Assembly (NCBI GenBank): GCA_900088475.1
Contig: FLMG01000971.1
Location: forward strand, 1 to 64,000
Length of the DNA stretch: 64,000 bases
From: Hyphochytrium catenoides
Lineage: Eukaryota; Sar; Hyphochytriomycetes; Hyphochytriales; Hyphochytriaceae
Direction of reading: 5' to 3'
The position numbers and the translations under genes were made by a program. The notes below the pieces were generated by a model. That model saw nothing but the letters and a program-made list of their open reading frames with translations. It was not told the DNA's origin and made no database searches. Below are positions 9,886-22,201 of the stretch, piece after piece; position 1 is the first letter of the stretch; each line of letters starts with the position of its first letter.

Positions 9886-11660
9886 AGTGATAGTCTCTCA
9901 ATGGTAACGTCCTTGGACCGACTCTGTCTCTCCCTATTTTTCGCATACGAGGCCTGCTTCATGCGAGCCCGCTGCTGCCTCTATGCCAGCCCTTCATCAG
10001 CATTGCCAGACGACGCTGGGCTATACTAGTGTAGGATGTTTCACAGCAAGAAAGAGGCGGAACTTTATGCCAGCAGATCTTATAGAAAGGCCACCTATCT
10101 TCTAAGCTAGTTCTCCGTGTGCGTCTTGCCCAACCTTGGGATTCAAGCTTTCTCGCCCTCCTGCTTTTGGGGCGGTAGAGGGGCGAAGACTTCGGTAGTA
10201 CATACTCTCCTCACATTGTGGTGCTGGGCATCCCGATGCTTGACAAACATCAGAGAAAGTGTTGATAGCTTTGCTCTTCCAAGCTTGACGACCAGCCAGA
10301 AACGCAGACAATCGTACGCCAAGACAGGGAGGGACGCAGTTCTGTAACAATCATTGGCCCACATGAGGTGTAGTTCTAGTATATTGTAGAACTTGTAGAA
10401 CTTGTAGAACTATGGCCAGCGTCAGGGGATTCGAGGAAAGAGGAAAGGAAGGACAGACGTTCTATTGCTCCGTACATATGGACGAAGTATATAAACGCGA
10501 CCACTAATAAGGCATACCCAACGTGGGAAATGACGGTAACCAATACCAGGGTAGTACCAGGGTAGAGGGGTTTCCCCAGCTGTTTCTCTTGTTTGACCCC
10601 ACAGCTAGTTCCTGAGGATCTGAGACGCCGTTGTCCTCAGCTGGGTAATGCCCATCAATATGTGTACGAGGACGAGAAGTCAGAAGGACTGAGAGCAAGG
10701 TATATGTGGAGGGGAGTGCATGAAAGAACAATCAATAGAGCCATGTAGGCAAGGAGAGAGTAAGAAATATCAATCTATGAGAGTAGAGATTTTTTGAGCA
10801 TGCTTGTGGCCTACGTTGTTGGTGTATAGTAGGTAAAAATCTCCTTCTTCCTACAGCTATTAATGAGTTCTCTGCTGATAGCTCAAGGGTCATGGCCATA
10901 ATTGTTATAGATCTGGATAGCTTCGAAGATGAGTGTAAGCAGCATATTGAAAAGTTGGAAGCCCAGCCCACGTTATGTGGTAACGTGGTCACCCAGCAGG
11001 AAAGTAGGTCAGGAATAACCCCACGGTAGTCTCTCCTCGCAGTCCTCAGGTGCACCTCCTACAGAAGGCAAACTCCACCTTTTATAGAGAAACTGCAAAT
11101 GAAGACAGTTGACCGAAGGCGGACGATGTTGACTGCCTTTTTTGATGCTGCAGGTTTGCTCTGCAGGCTGAAGTCGTCTAGGAGCGCTCACCAGCAGGAG
11201 CAAGACATCACCCTCTACTTGCCGATGAGCCCAAGCTTTTGAAGAGCCATCTACCAATTACCTTCCTGAATTAGTGAGGAATTGAGCATTATCGCCGCTA
11301 TTTTATGTGGTCCCTGAGTTTTCTTGCCGATATTCTGACTAGAGACATCCGGGTGATACTAGAAAACTATAACGTCGCACTAAACTCAGTGGCAAATGAG
11401 TCTAGGGTGCATTGCAAGAACCTGACAGACCATACCTAGGAACATTAGGATGGGTCCTTGCGTTTGCAGCAAGGTCTGCATTTTGACGACAGCGCTTATT
11501 GATGTGCATGGCTGACTAGTTTGAGCATGAGTAAATACTAAATAGGTAAACTTTATGCCAAAGAGCAGAGAATGACGCCTCATCTTCTCATACGCCCACC
11601 AATCATGGCGCTTGTGAACAAATGCTCTTCGCATCCACTTCTGGCCACTGCCACAAACTA
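9886..11660. other. Unresolved region with short possible exons
   Basis: Minus-strand open stretches near 11150-11060 and 10960-10870 could be exons, but neither was joined in phase or matched to a family. A short tandem repeat (TGTAGAACT three times) lies at about 10384-10411. No RNA gene was recognised. Confidence 0.3.
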
Positions 11661-11668
11661 CAAGCAGA

Positions 11669-12119
11669 ATGACGTCCACAATTCTCTTCACCGTCTGTGC
11701 TCAGTCTGCAAATATTCTCTTGAGATCTCCAAGTCTCATCACAAGGCGCACTTGGAGCCGACCGTCTCTTGCTGATCTCCCTCTACCCTCGCCTCCCACC
11801 TCCTGCGGCTCTAGCATACTTTCGTCAGGGGAATTCTCCATGTCGGTGTTGCCTCTCTGCTGCACCCCTCCCTTCCCTAGCCTGCTATTCGGCAGACCGA
11901 CTTCGGGACAGATGGAATACTGCTATTTTCCCCCTTCTTCCTTGGGTTCTGGCGCTTATTCCAGCCCTGCTCGCAGGTTCCCACCTCCTTCATACGAGAC
12001 ATTGCTCTACTTTGTGTCTGGAGGCGGTTCAGTATTGCTTTCATGTCTCTCAGTCATCGGAGCTCCAGATCTTCGAACAGGCATTGAATCTCCTTCCCGC
12101 CAAAATCAGTGATTTGTAA
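11669..12119 (+). CDS. Possible 3' part of a plus-strand gene
   Basis: Overlapping plus-strand frames here are open for 115-147 residues, rich in Ser, Pro and Leu, and interrupted by plausible AG/GT sites. One frame ends SELQIFEQALNLLPAKISDL with TAA at 12117-12119. No family is recognised and the exon structure is not resolved. The C-terminal codons overlap an E2F-like site. Confidence 0.2.
12094..12105 (-). promoter_or_regulatory. E2F-like site
   Basis: TTCCCGCCAAAA on the plus strand, which reads TTTTGGCGGGAA on the minus strand, a close match to the E2F/DP consensus TTTSGCGS. It lies about 720 bp upstream of the ribonucleotide reductase ATG. Confidence 0.45.
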
Positions 12120-12159
12120 ATTTGTATTGTCCTGATGACCGCTAAGAGCACCGGACAAT

Positions 12160-12169
12160 CTCCCGCCAA
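12160..12169 (-). promoter_or_regulatory. E2F-like site
   Basis: CTCCCGCCAA on the plus strand, TTGGCGGGAG on the minus strand, the E2F core. It is the second of three such sites upstream of the ribonucleotide reductase gene. Confidence 0.45.
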
Positions 12170-12352
12170 CCTACTCCTATATCCCACCCGCACTATACTA
12201 TCATTCACTCAGAGAGTGGAGAAAGGATACCCATCCATCCTTTTTAAGGTCCATTCACCTTGTGCTCTACAGGTTCACATTTGCCATAGAGTTTATTCCT
12301 AGTAGGTTCCGTTACCATAGATAACAAAGGCACAAACTGGGTTTTGTACTAA

Positions 12353-12361
12353 TTTGGCGCG
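12353..12361 (+). promoter_or_regulatory. E2F-like site
   Basis: TTTGGCGCG, a full match to TTTSGCGCS. It is the nearest of the three to the ribonucleotide reductase start (about 465 bp upstream of the ATG). Confidence 0.5.
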
Positions 12362-12827
12362 TAAACGAGTCCACATTTGAAAGCGCGAACATCCTCTCAC
12401 CCTGAAGTGCGTCACCTTCCCAACACTTCCTTGCCCACAAGTTGCTCTCTCTTCGCTACTCTGTCTCACGAGTTTGTTCTCTCACTTGGGCTTACCGTGG
12501 AGTTGCGTCATAAACAGCTTACCTCTTCTTTGAGGCTTCATATCTCTCGTATTCTCTGGTTGTTTCTGGTTCCTTCTTAGGGAAGATTCTCCAAGGTTTT
12601 TCTCACAGACTTTCCTCTCTGGGCGGCTAGCCCTTTCATTGCCGCAGTCTTTCAGCTACTTCGTCTGTCAGATAGCCAAGCTGCACCCTGCTGATCTTCA
12701 TTTGGCAAGTGGGTCAATAAGCTCAAAGCTGCGCCTACGCCTTGCTCTATTTTATAATCTTGGAGAAGTCTCTACCAAGGTCAGCGAAGAAGCAAGCAAG
12801 CAAGCAAGGCGGCTCGAGTCTGGCAGA

Positions 12828-15267
12828 ATGTATGTCCTTAAACGCGATGGGCGGCGGGAAGATGTGCACTTCGATAAGATTACATCGAGGATCAAAAAGC
12901 TCTGTTATGGGCTCAATGCGCAGTTCGTGGAGCCAGTGAAGATAGCTCAGAAGGTGGTCGCCGGTGTCTACCCTGGCGTCACCACGTCAGAGCTCGATGA
13001 ACTTGCAGCGGAGACAGCTGCGTACTGCTCCACTCAGCACCCTGGTATGCATATTTCTGTTCGTTGCTTACCCACTGTCTGTCCATTGTTTCTGACCTTC
13101 AGTATCTGTAGATTTCTCCATTCTTGCTGCACGCATTGCTGTGTCCAATCTTCATAAGAGTACCGAGAAGGTCTTTAGCGACATCATGGAGCATATGTAC
13201 AAGCACGTGCATCCCCTAACCAAGCAAGAAGCTCCTCTTATCGCGGAGGACATCTATGAATTTGTAACCGAGCACAAGGATAAGCTCAACTCCGCGATTA
13301 TCCACGATCGTGACTTTGACTACGACTACTTCGGCTTCAAGACTCTCGAGCGCTCCTATCTCATGCGCATTAATGGAAAGGTCGTGGAGAGGCCTCAGCA
13401 TATGATTATGAGAGTGGCAGTAGGCATCCACAAGGGCGACATTGAAGCGGTGCTAAAGACGTACGACTTGATGTCGCGCAAGTTCTTCACTCATGCGACT
13501 CCCACTCTCTTCAATGCCGGTACTCCGCGACCGCAGCTGTCCTCCTGCTTCCTGCTTACCATGAAGAATGACTCCATTGAGGGCATTTATGACACTCTCA
13601 AGCAGTGTGCGTGCATTTCTAAGTATGCTGGTGGCATAGGCGTCAGCATCCATAACATCCGAGCCACGAACTCCTACATCCGTGGCACCAACGGAACCTC
13701 TAATGGCATTGTCCCTATGCTGAGGGTCTTCAACGATACTGCTAGATACGTAGATCAGGGTGGAGGCAAGCGCAAGGGCTCATTTGCTATGTACCTTGAG
13801 CCTTGGCATGCCGACATATTCGAGTTTTTGGACTTGAAAAAGAATCATGGCAATGAACTTCATCGCGCCAGAGATTTATTCTACGCTATGTGGATTCCAG
13901 ACCTCTTCATGAAACGCGTACAAGCGAACGGCGAGTGGTCTCTCTTCTGCCCTAACGAGTGCCGAGGGTTACCTGACGTGTGGGGAGACGAGTTTGAGGC
14001 TCTTTATGAGAAGTATGAGAGAGAAGGAAAGGCAAGAAGGGTGGTGAAGGCTCAGCAGCTCTGGTTTGCGATCCTAGATTCCCAGATTGAGACTGGCACC
14101 CCTTACATGCTGTACAAGGACCACTGCAACCGGAAATCTAATCAACAGAATCTGGGGACCATCAAATCCAGCAATCTTTGCACAGAGATCATCGAGTACA
14201 CTGCCCCTGACGAGGTCGCTGTGTGCAACCTTGCTTCTATCAACCTCGCGTCCTTTGTAAACAACGATACACGGACCTACGATTTTGATAACCTCAAGGA
14301 GATCTCCAAGGTAGTGACAAGGAACCTTAACAAGGTCATCGACATCAACTATTACCCTGTCGTGGAGGCCCACAACTCCAACATGCGTCATCGTCCTATT
14401 GGAATAGGTGTACAGGGACTTGCTGATGCGTTCATCCGTATGAGACTTCCTTTTGAAAGTGAGGAGGCGAAGCAGCTCAACCGTGACATATTCGAGACGA
14501 TTTACTTTGGTGCTCTTGAGGCTTCCACGGAGCTAGCGAAGGAGCAGGGGCACTACGAGACCTTTCCTGGTTCTCCTGCTAGCAAGGGGTTATTGCAGTT
14601 TGATCTCTGGGGCGTGAAGCCCTCAGCCCGCTGGGATTGGGCTGGCCTGAAGGAGAAGATTAAGGAGCATGGCATTCGCAACTCTCTTCTCCTTGCACCT
14701 ATGCCGACGGCTTCAACCGCCCAGATCATTGGTAACAATGAGTCCGTCGAGCCTTTCACCTCCAACATGTACACTCGCCGAGTTCTGGCTGGAGAGTTCA
14801 CCATTGTAAACAAGTACTTGCTCCATGATCTGACTGCCATGGGGCTCTGGACTCCGGAGGTGCGGAACCAGATTATTGCCGACCGAGGTTCCATCCAGAA
14901 TGTGAAGGTCATCCCTCAGGAGCTGAAGGAGCTCTATAAGACCGTGTGGGAGATCAAGCAAAAGGTTGTACTCGATATGGCAGCTGACCGAGGCGCTTTC
15001 ATTTGTCAAAGCCAGAGCCTTAATATTCACATGGCCGAGCCTAATGTAGGCAAGCTCACTTCCATGCACTTCTATGCGTGGAAGAAGGGACTGAAGACTG
15101 GCATGTACTACCTTCGCTCGCGGCCGAAGGCTGATGCCATCCAGTTCACTGTGGACCAGCACATGGTCAAGAAGTCGGTGGAGGGAGAGGCGCAGGCTTC
15201 GGAGGAGACAGTCCCTGGGTTGGACGTAAAGAACGAAGACGAGGAGTGCATCTCATGCGGAGCGTGA
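12828..15267 (+). CDS. RNR1: Ribonucleoside-diphosphate reductase large subunit (class Ia)
   Basis: Makes deoxyribonucleotides from NDPs with a small R2 subunit; cytosolic. Two exons, 12828-13044 and 13112-15267, join in phase (HPG/D...[12 protein letters not shown]) to give 790 residues, the usual length of eukaryotic R1. The start [12 protein letters not shown] matches the family's N-terminus. The N-terminal ATP cone (about residues 1-90) is complete, implying dATP/ATP activity control. Catalytic features are visible: [13 protein letters not shown] (redox Cys), NLCTEI (Asn, thiyl-radical Cys and Glu), VAVCNLASI (second redox Cys) and GMYYLRSRP (radical-transfer Tyr pair). The substrate-specificity segment is also conserved. 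The C-terminus ends CISCGA, the swinging CxxC that rereduces the active site. An in-frame ATG at 12639 upstream is probably not used. Three E2F-like sites upstream suggest S-phase control. Confidence 0.97.
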
Positions 15268-16656
15268 GGCCTAGGATTAAACACATTAAGAACATACGCG
15301 AGAAGATAGTGCAGAAGGCCTAGTGTACACTATTTAGTAGACGGGTTTGCGCCTTCAGGAGGCTTTGAAGAGCAACGGTGGAAGACACGAAAGGAAGTAG
15401 ATATGGGGGCAGTTGTCCTGCCTTACATCTAAGGACAGATTCAATAATTGACTGTGACTTTGAAGAGCAGAAAGACAGAAGGACGGTCCTATGCCCTAAC
15501 TCTTAAGAGTCCCTTGCACTCCTCTCTGCAGAATCTTCAGAGTTTGCCTCTGGTCAGTCCTCACTCACTTCAAGCTCCATATAGTGCCCGGTGGCACTGA
15601 ACAGATTCGTCTATTTCCTAAGCAGTCCTTGCGAACTGGCTAAACACAACGAGTTTATAAATAATGGAGAACAATGTGTCTTAGACGAGCCTTGAAGAGC
15701 AGATCTAGTCCTCATCATCGGAGGTGGGCAGGTAAAGACTTTGAAAGTAGGGAGAGTGACGATTCCACGAGGGATAAAGGACAGTCAGGAAGAAGGATAT
15801 ATAACAGAGTGCTGCCGGACAACAGCTTATCAGAGAGTGAAATGTGTGAAGCTGCTGAGGCGATCATCAACTACGGTGCATTGTTCACATAGTGAGACCT
15901 ATCTAAGTGTGCTAGACTTCGCTAAAGAGCTACCAAGTTAGCATCAAGACCTTTGAGTTAAGGTAGCTCTATGTCATAAAGACCAGTAACTATCCAGTCC
16001 CTGCCAGGAGCTTGCCGCTATTTATCACTCTCGTGTCGCTGGTACCTGTGTCAACGGATCTCCTTACCGATGCTCCTCGTAATCATCTTGCAGCTCGTTT
16101 CTAGCCGAACAACGAGCTGGCCTGGCGACGGTGCCTCATTTCTCGCACTATCAGCAGCGAGCTAGACCACTTTTGATCCTCTCAACATCCTTTCCTCGTC
16201 GGTGTCCATCAGCAGCTTCCGCGGGGCAAACGGTTGTTGCTCCTTCTTCGGCCTTCATCTTCCTGGTTGTGACCTTTCCCGTTCTTCTGACAAATAACAA
16301 ATCTCTTGAATAACCTTCCAATCTGACCCGTAACGGCTTAGCTAAGCGTTAGCGGCCTTATAGCAGGCGGACTGTGAGGAGAATTCGCTTGTTACTGTGC
16401 GGGAGAAAGGCCGTCATTGTAAAGCGCGGCAAAGTGGCAGGAACAGTGCTGCAACAACGGATCTCATCAACTTCTGATGGAGCTCTCTGTTGCTGTTCTT
16501 CCGCAAGTGTCTTCCATCTCCTGTTCATTCCTGCTCGTTGTCCTGTCCAACGAGAGTCTCATATCAGCTTTAGAAGCGCAGCCCGAGCCTAAGTACTGGA
16601 AGATCTCTTGGTAAGGGTTCCGAATAGGACCATAGCACTGTAACAGCGGAAGCATA
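15268..16656. other. Intergenic region, no gene recognised
   Basis: About 1.4 kb between RNR1 and elongin C. Plus-strand frames at 15674-15941 and 16131-16313 are short, with no conserved motif. The region presumably holds the RNR1 3' UTR and the elongin C promoter. Confidence 0.45.
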
Positions 16657-17365
16657 ATGGGTGATATGGAAGAAGAAGAGACGTCCGGCTGGGTGAAGTT
16701 GATAAGGTCAGTTGTTCAGACGAGTTCGCAGACTGGCAGAAACGATGCCTGACTAGATTCGTCGGCAGCCATGAAGGCCATGAGTTCTTTGTAGACAAGA
16801 GATGTGCTATGGTCTCAGGGACAATCAAGGCAATGCTCTCAGGTACAGTCTCTCCAGGGCTGGTCGCAATAGGAGGACACTTTCCCACAGGGGCTAATCA
16901 CTCTCATGATGACACGCAGGCGCTTTTGCTGAGAGCAAAGGAGAGATCCGCTTCCATGAGATCACAACGCCCATTCTGGAAAAGGTCATTCAATACTTCC
17001 ATTACAAGGTTCGTTTGAGGTTTGAGTGGCTCACTTTGCTAGGAAGAGGGACCTGCCTCTATCAGTGGTGCTATAAGCCGTACCTCATTGTTCCCGTGAT
17101 ACGTTGACCTTCTAAACCTCGTACCATAACTAGAGTTCTGAGGGATAACTAGGCGACGTCAATTGACTCGTTTGAGTGAAGATAGCTTTCATTTATCCGT
17201 GTCTCTTATCTTGGATGCCCTTCTTGTCATCTACGATGTCTGACCTCCGCTTTCCTTCCTCAATAGCTCAAGTATACCAATAGTCAGTCCAGAATCCCAG
17301 AGTTCCCTATTGAGCCCCAGCTGGCTGTTGAACTCCTTATGGCTGCAAACTACCTGGATTGCTAA
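16657..17365 (+). CDS. ELOC: Elongin-C (SKP1/BTB-fold ubiquitin-ligase adaptor)
   Basis: Elongin C pairs with elongin B and links BC-box/SOCS-box proteins to cullin-2/5 ubiquitin ligases; it is also part of the elongin transcription factor. Four exons, all in phase: 16657-16706, 16757-16842, 16920-17008 and 17267-17365, giving 107 residues (animal proteins have about 112). The product contains [67 protein letters not shown] and the diagnostic C-terminus [11 protein letters not shown]. Every block aligns with known elongin C, including the [10 protein letters not shown] loop and the IPEFPI segment. The third donor is GTTCGT, unusual, but the join YK/LKYTNS has exactly the family's length. Confidence 0.95.
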
Positions 17366-17370
17366 ATAAA
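17365..17370 (+). terminator. AATAAA overlapping the elongin C stop
   Basis: AATAAA begins at the last base of the TAA stop of elongin C, implying a very short 3' UTR if used. Function is inferred from sequence only. Confidence 0.3.
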
Positions 17371-18138
17371 AGTCCGCATTCTCTGACTCACACTTATGTC
17401 TCAGCGGTAACACGGCTCAGAGAGATATCTCTCCTTATCGTCTCGCTATTCTCTCTTACTATGCTTTTCAAGCTTCATTACTTTCCTTCTCCGATACATG
17501 TGCTACGTAGAGCTTGAAGCCTGTCCTACACATCAATTGTGCTCCCATCACCGCGGCCAAGTCGTCTCTCTCTAGCGCCGCGTGATCATCGACCTAGTAG
17601 CTGCTGCTCCGTCCCTCTTGGTGTCTTCTTTGGACCTAACGGCCACTGAGGCACTCTACACCTTTTATTTGGGAAGGTCAAAGCATAAGATCGTGCACCG
17701 ATCTCACTTGATACCTGGATTCGGAATATCCATGGGCATTATTGTGACTCTCCGGCATTCACATGTTTATAGGATACGGATTCGGAATGAGGCGACTGCA
17801 ATGATCAAGTGATCAAGTGTGATGATGAGCTTCTGTTCTGATCTGTGATCTGACATCAAGCATAGCTGCATAGCCGAGCGCTTCTGAAGATCCGTCTGTC
17901 AACCGCCTTTCTTCCCTGCTAGAATCTTCATCGGCCTGCCTCGGTTCTCGTCTTAACCTGGCATCTTCTTCGTTATCCGTACTTTAGCGGCTGAGACCTT
18001 ACTGAACAGGGGAGGGGGTTCAAGTGTAGAGTGCAGAGCATAGGACCAAAGATGGGTAAACTTGTCTCTGATTAGCGGGCTATTGCTAAAGATAGTAGAC
18101 AAGCTCTAGTGGACGCCCTCCACCTGAAGGAAGGGGCT
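17371..18138. other. Intergenic region, no gene recognised
   Basis: A plus-strand frame at 17582-17812 (76 residues) has no recognised domain or splice support. Otherwise nothing was seen between elongin C and the NEMP gene. Confidence 0.4.
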
Positions 18139-21100
18139 ATGGCGAGACTCAGGGTGGAGGCAGTAGGGAAGTTTTGCCATCCGGGGAGTAGTCACACATT
18201 GCGAGGTGTTGCTACTGCCGTCTTCCTCGTACTATGTCTGGTCTCAGCCACTAGGGCCGAGGCACAGTCCCAGTTGTCGAAGCGTCAACTTCCTGAAGCC
18301 CGCGACTATCAAGGTTCATTAGCAAGCGGAAGCCAGGAGCTATGCTTAGTTGCCGACTGCTATAAGAGCCCCCATTGCGTTGCGTCGTCAGAGACAAACC
18401 TAAGGTCGCTTATCATTACGCTTGCCGCGTCTCATCTCGTCTTCTCATCCTGCCGATGAGCTTTCCCAAACTCACTTGGGAGTTGGACCGCCTCATCTCT
18501 GCCATAAAGCCCTGCGTGCTTCTTACTGGGGACGCCTCCTTCGCTGCTCGTTTCTACAGAGCTAGTTGTTTAATCCTAAACCCCCTCCCCCATGGCTTCG
18601 TTCTTCTATCAAGCGCTTCGTCGCCACGCCTCTCTCTTCTGCACTTAGTCAAACTAACCCTAAGCTGCAATACTATGTCACCAGTGTGCTGAAGACAAAG
18701 AAAGCTATCCTGGCCCAGCAGCAGGTATCTCAATCACTTCTTCTTATGTTGATTACGCGAGACGCTAACTCAGCCACCTCTCATCTAGGATCTTCTTGCA
18801 TCTGTCATATTGGAACTCTGTAGCCTCCTAGGGCAAGGGATAGGAAGCTTTCTCCCCATGCAGGTAACATTAGGAAGCACAGGCATGTTAGGAAGCACAG
18901 GCAAGCTAGGACTCAAGCGCAGTGGGAAAGGGAACAGAATGTATGAGCAGGGGAAGGGCTGATTTAGAGCGAAATTGGCCTCGACAAGTCACTCTCAAGT
19001 GTTAGGAAATGTAGAGCCTGATATTCTCTCCGCAGCTTCAGGATTGGACCACAGGCCTCCTTTCTCTCCTGACCGCCAGCCTCTCTCACCTGTACTGGGC
19101 CTTCGACTCTATGTACTTAGAGGTAAAGTGCAAGACAAACGCCCAGACTATTCTCCGTAGGTTATCCCGTGTGGTCAGGCCAAAGTGTTTCACTCGACCG
19201 ACGGTTATAGACGTAGTCTTCGGAGAAATTTGCTGTTCCGTTGCTCCACGTCGCTTTTCATCTCTTACCCCGCTTGCCGGTTGTGAGTCACATAGGGCCA
19301 ACATCTTGTGCACTCCCTTCTTCCTATGCCTGCAGCTCCCATTTATGGGCAAGGTGAAGTTGGCACAGCCTTGGAGCGATGCCTACCTCCTCGTCCGGAA
19401 TGTGGATTATCATCGACTGGATTTTGCTCTTTCAAGGTATGATCCTATGTGGTCTGCTCTTGGGTCATCCTTTCCCTCCAATCATATCCTACATGGCGGT
19501 ATCTCTCAGCTCATTTCTCGGGCTCTGATTGACTGCCTTGTTATTAAATATCGAACAGGAAGCTCCCTACCACGTGCAAGCTCTATAGATGGCTGCCTCT
19601 AAGGACTATCCTAAGCCCGTTCCTTACGGATCCAGTCGCCGACTGGATCAGCGTTGCAGGTGCTCTCTTTCTTGGTCATTCTATTCCTCTCTATCCGTTA
19701 ACACCATCTGCAGTTTATTTCATGCAGAGGGGAGACCGCATACTCATCCCTTCGCACTTTAACCGAATGATTTATATTTAACTGTAGGAGGGGTATGTTC
19801 AGAGTGCACAGGAGACAAATCAGTGCCTAAGTGCGTCTTAGAATGCAAAGAGTTCAATTTTGAAGGGGAAGGGGAAGGCTCATGCATCATCTCGACATCT
19901 CCCTACGGCTCTCCTTGCATTACTGTGAGCACGGGCAGGAGAACCACGCCGTACTTCCTCTCCACGTGGTTCTCAGGTAAAGATATCAGTCCAAGATCCT
20001 TCTTCTTGTTATTGCCCCATCCCCTATCCTCGCCCCTAATCTCTACGCCCTTATCTCCTTAGTAAAACCTAAGTCACCATTTCCTTCCGTGCTTGACGAT
20101 CCTGTTATCTTTGCATGACTACTTTCTCGGATTAGCTTATGTCGGTCTATTAGTCTGCTAACTCCAGCCGTTGTTGGCTAGTGTTGACATGGAAATATGC
20201 AAGGAATACACTACTGGGGGTTCTTTTTGTAAGAGCTTCTTCCCAACTCAGGTGCGCGGCAGTGCCTCTGTCTTACTTTGTGGTTGCAAAAACCCTTCTC
20301 TTACAGCATCTTGTGCGCTCGACAGTCGCAGGAGGTGGTTCCATTACTCTCTAGGCTTCTGTTTCGGCATCCTTCTCTCTCTTCTAGTATTTGGCTACGC
20401 CGTCTACAGGCAAAGTAAAGCTGCGGCACGGGCAGTTCCTGGCGGAGGCCTCGTGATCGCCGGAACCAACGCAGCAAGTCTTCTATTTCCGGCGGCGGGC
20501 GTTCTCATTTTTAAAAGCTACATTACGCAGGTGATCGACTGGGTAAGTCCACGAAATCTGAATAAGCTAAAGGGTCGCTCGCAGCGAACGGAGCGAAGAG
20601 TAGGCCACCGTTTGGTCTAATATTCATCACCTCCCTTTTTGGGCTTTCTCTATCTTTCATCTTTGTCCCTCTTGCACCCTATCTGGGAATGTCAGGTTCT
20701 CTCCCTCATGTTGACATTCTGGGATGCGGAGTCTGTCTTGGGCGTGCCTCATTTGGGCAAAATCTACTTCTTTTTCTGGGGAATAGGGGGCATGCTGCTG
20801 ATCTGGTGGAACCAGGCGTTCAGTGACTATGGTAGCTGATAGACAGCCTGCTTCACTACAGTTTGTGCTTGCATTCTCTTTCTGTGTCATGATTTCTACG
20901 TTTTTCTTTTTCAATTGGCATGAGCCTCTACTTCCGGCTACGGTTGACATTCCTTACGCATAGCTACACTATCTCAATCCACTTCCCGTATCACCTAGCC
21001 TCCGCTCGCTGATTGCTGTAATAGTCTCGGCTCGTGTACCCTTCCCTTCCCCCGGCTCCCTGCGTTTACGCTAGATTTCTTGAAATGGCCTTCCTTTTGC

Positions 21101-22201
21101 TCATGTTGAGAGCTACTAACTCCATGTTCAGTAGCCTTGCACTAAACCCATGCTTGGCACCTTCTCTTCCGGGCCATCCCTAACATGTCGGACGTTGTGA
21201 CCCAGATGCTAAGCTGTGCTACGTACTCCCACAGGCTATACTTCTTCCAGAAGACGGAGGCAGGAGGTAGAGGAGGACGAGGAAGATGAGGTAAGAACAA
21301 GGTTCCAGACAGAGCGGACGTCCGTCCGGTAGAGACTTCTGTTCCTACTTTCTGCTTATGACGCTACCATCATGGGTTTAGGATGGTGTGGAGGCCACCC
21401 GACCGCAGAAGTCTCTCTCCACTCTAATCTACTGGATCGGTGTCTGGCTGCTTTTGAATAGGTGAGACTCCTGTCTTTGCCTCTTGTCTGGACCTATCTC
21501 GGCGCTCCTAGTGATTGTTTGCACATTCCTCCTACCTTTCGTGGCTAGTTTCTATCAAGATCGTCCGTGGGTGTCCTTGCATGCACCCTTGAATTGCCCT
21601 AACCCACTTCCTACTCCATTAGCTCCTCAGATAATGTTCTGGCGGTCCTTCTGACGTTGACCGCGTGCTTTGCTGAAGTTCTGGACACGCTGTACTTTAG
21701 GATTCATCTATGGACAAACTCTTCGGTGAGTACTTTTATCGAGTAGGTCTGTTCTTACTTCTTTGAGCTTTGACCCCTCCGATTCCTCGCTTTGTTGTTG
21801 TTCTTACTCTTGATACTCCGAATACAGAACCCTGCAAAGTTTCGAAAGCTGTTGACCGAGGAAGAGTATGAGCGAGAGGCGCAGGAGACCACGCGGAAAG
21901 AGCTTGACAAGCTCCGCCGAGCTTTACAGAGCCATCCAGAGCTTTTGGAGACCGTTAGAGAAGAAAGCGAGATTAGGGTATGCCTCACAAGGTTCTTTTT
22001 GTAGGGTTAGGTCTCTCCACCGTTCTGATTCGTTTCCATGGGTTGGCATCCGCTCTTGCGCTTTCAATCACTAAGAGTTTCCTCTCTCTCCTGGTTTAGC
22101 TGCGCCGGTTCTCAAAGGGCCGACCTCATATTGTCCTAGAGGAGTTAGAGGACTCTCGAGATGTGAAAAGAAGATGGGGAGCTCGCTGTCTCGTGCAATA
22201 G
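18139..22201 (+). CDS. NEMP/TMEM194-family nuclear envelope membrane protein
   Basis: Family members (DUF2215; animal NEMP1, plant PNET2) are inner-nuclear-membrane proteins with a lumenal domain and about five membrane segments. The ATG at 18139 starts a signal peptide (VATAVFLVLCLVSATRAEAQ). Later exons give a lumenal part with a Cys-rich stretch (GVCSECTGDKSVPKC...LECKEF, exon near 19790-19976), then WFHYSLGFCFGILLSLLVF, AASLLFPAAGVLIFKSYI, IYFFFWGIGGMLLIWW, TLIYWIGVWLLLN and NVLAVLLTLTACFAEV as membrane helices. The tail KLLTEEEYEREAQETTRKEL...LRRFSKGRPHIVLEEL ends with TAG at 22199-22201. That tail matches the family's 'LTEEEYEEQG...SPARFARFLEGSPHL' region. Phases from 18650 onward join well; the first intron uses an unusual GTCGCT donor or hides a small exon. 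Confidence 0.8.
18870..18906. repeat. Short tandem duplication in a NEMP intron
   Basis: TTAGGAAGCACAGGCATG followed directly by TTAGGAAGCACAGGCAAG, two 18-bp copies with one mismatch, inside an intron. Confidence 0.8.

Noticed and set aside
10384-10411. Triple TGTAGAACT repeat as a possible regulatory array
   Set aside because: Only three short copies with no gene start nearby; likely simple slippage.
14553-15162. Minus-strand frames of 119 and 149 codons
   Set aside because: Complete shadows of the RNR1 coding sequence, which is certain.
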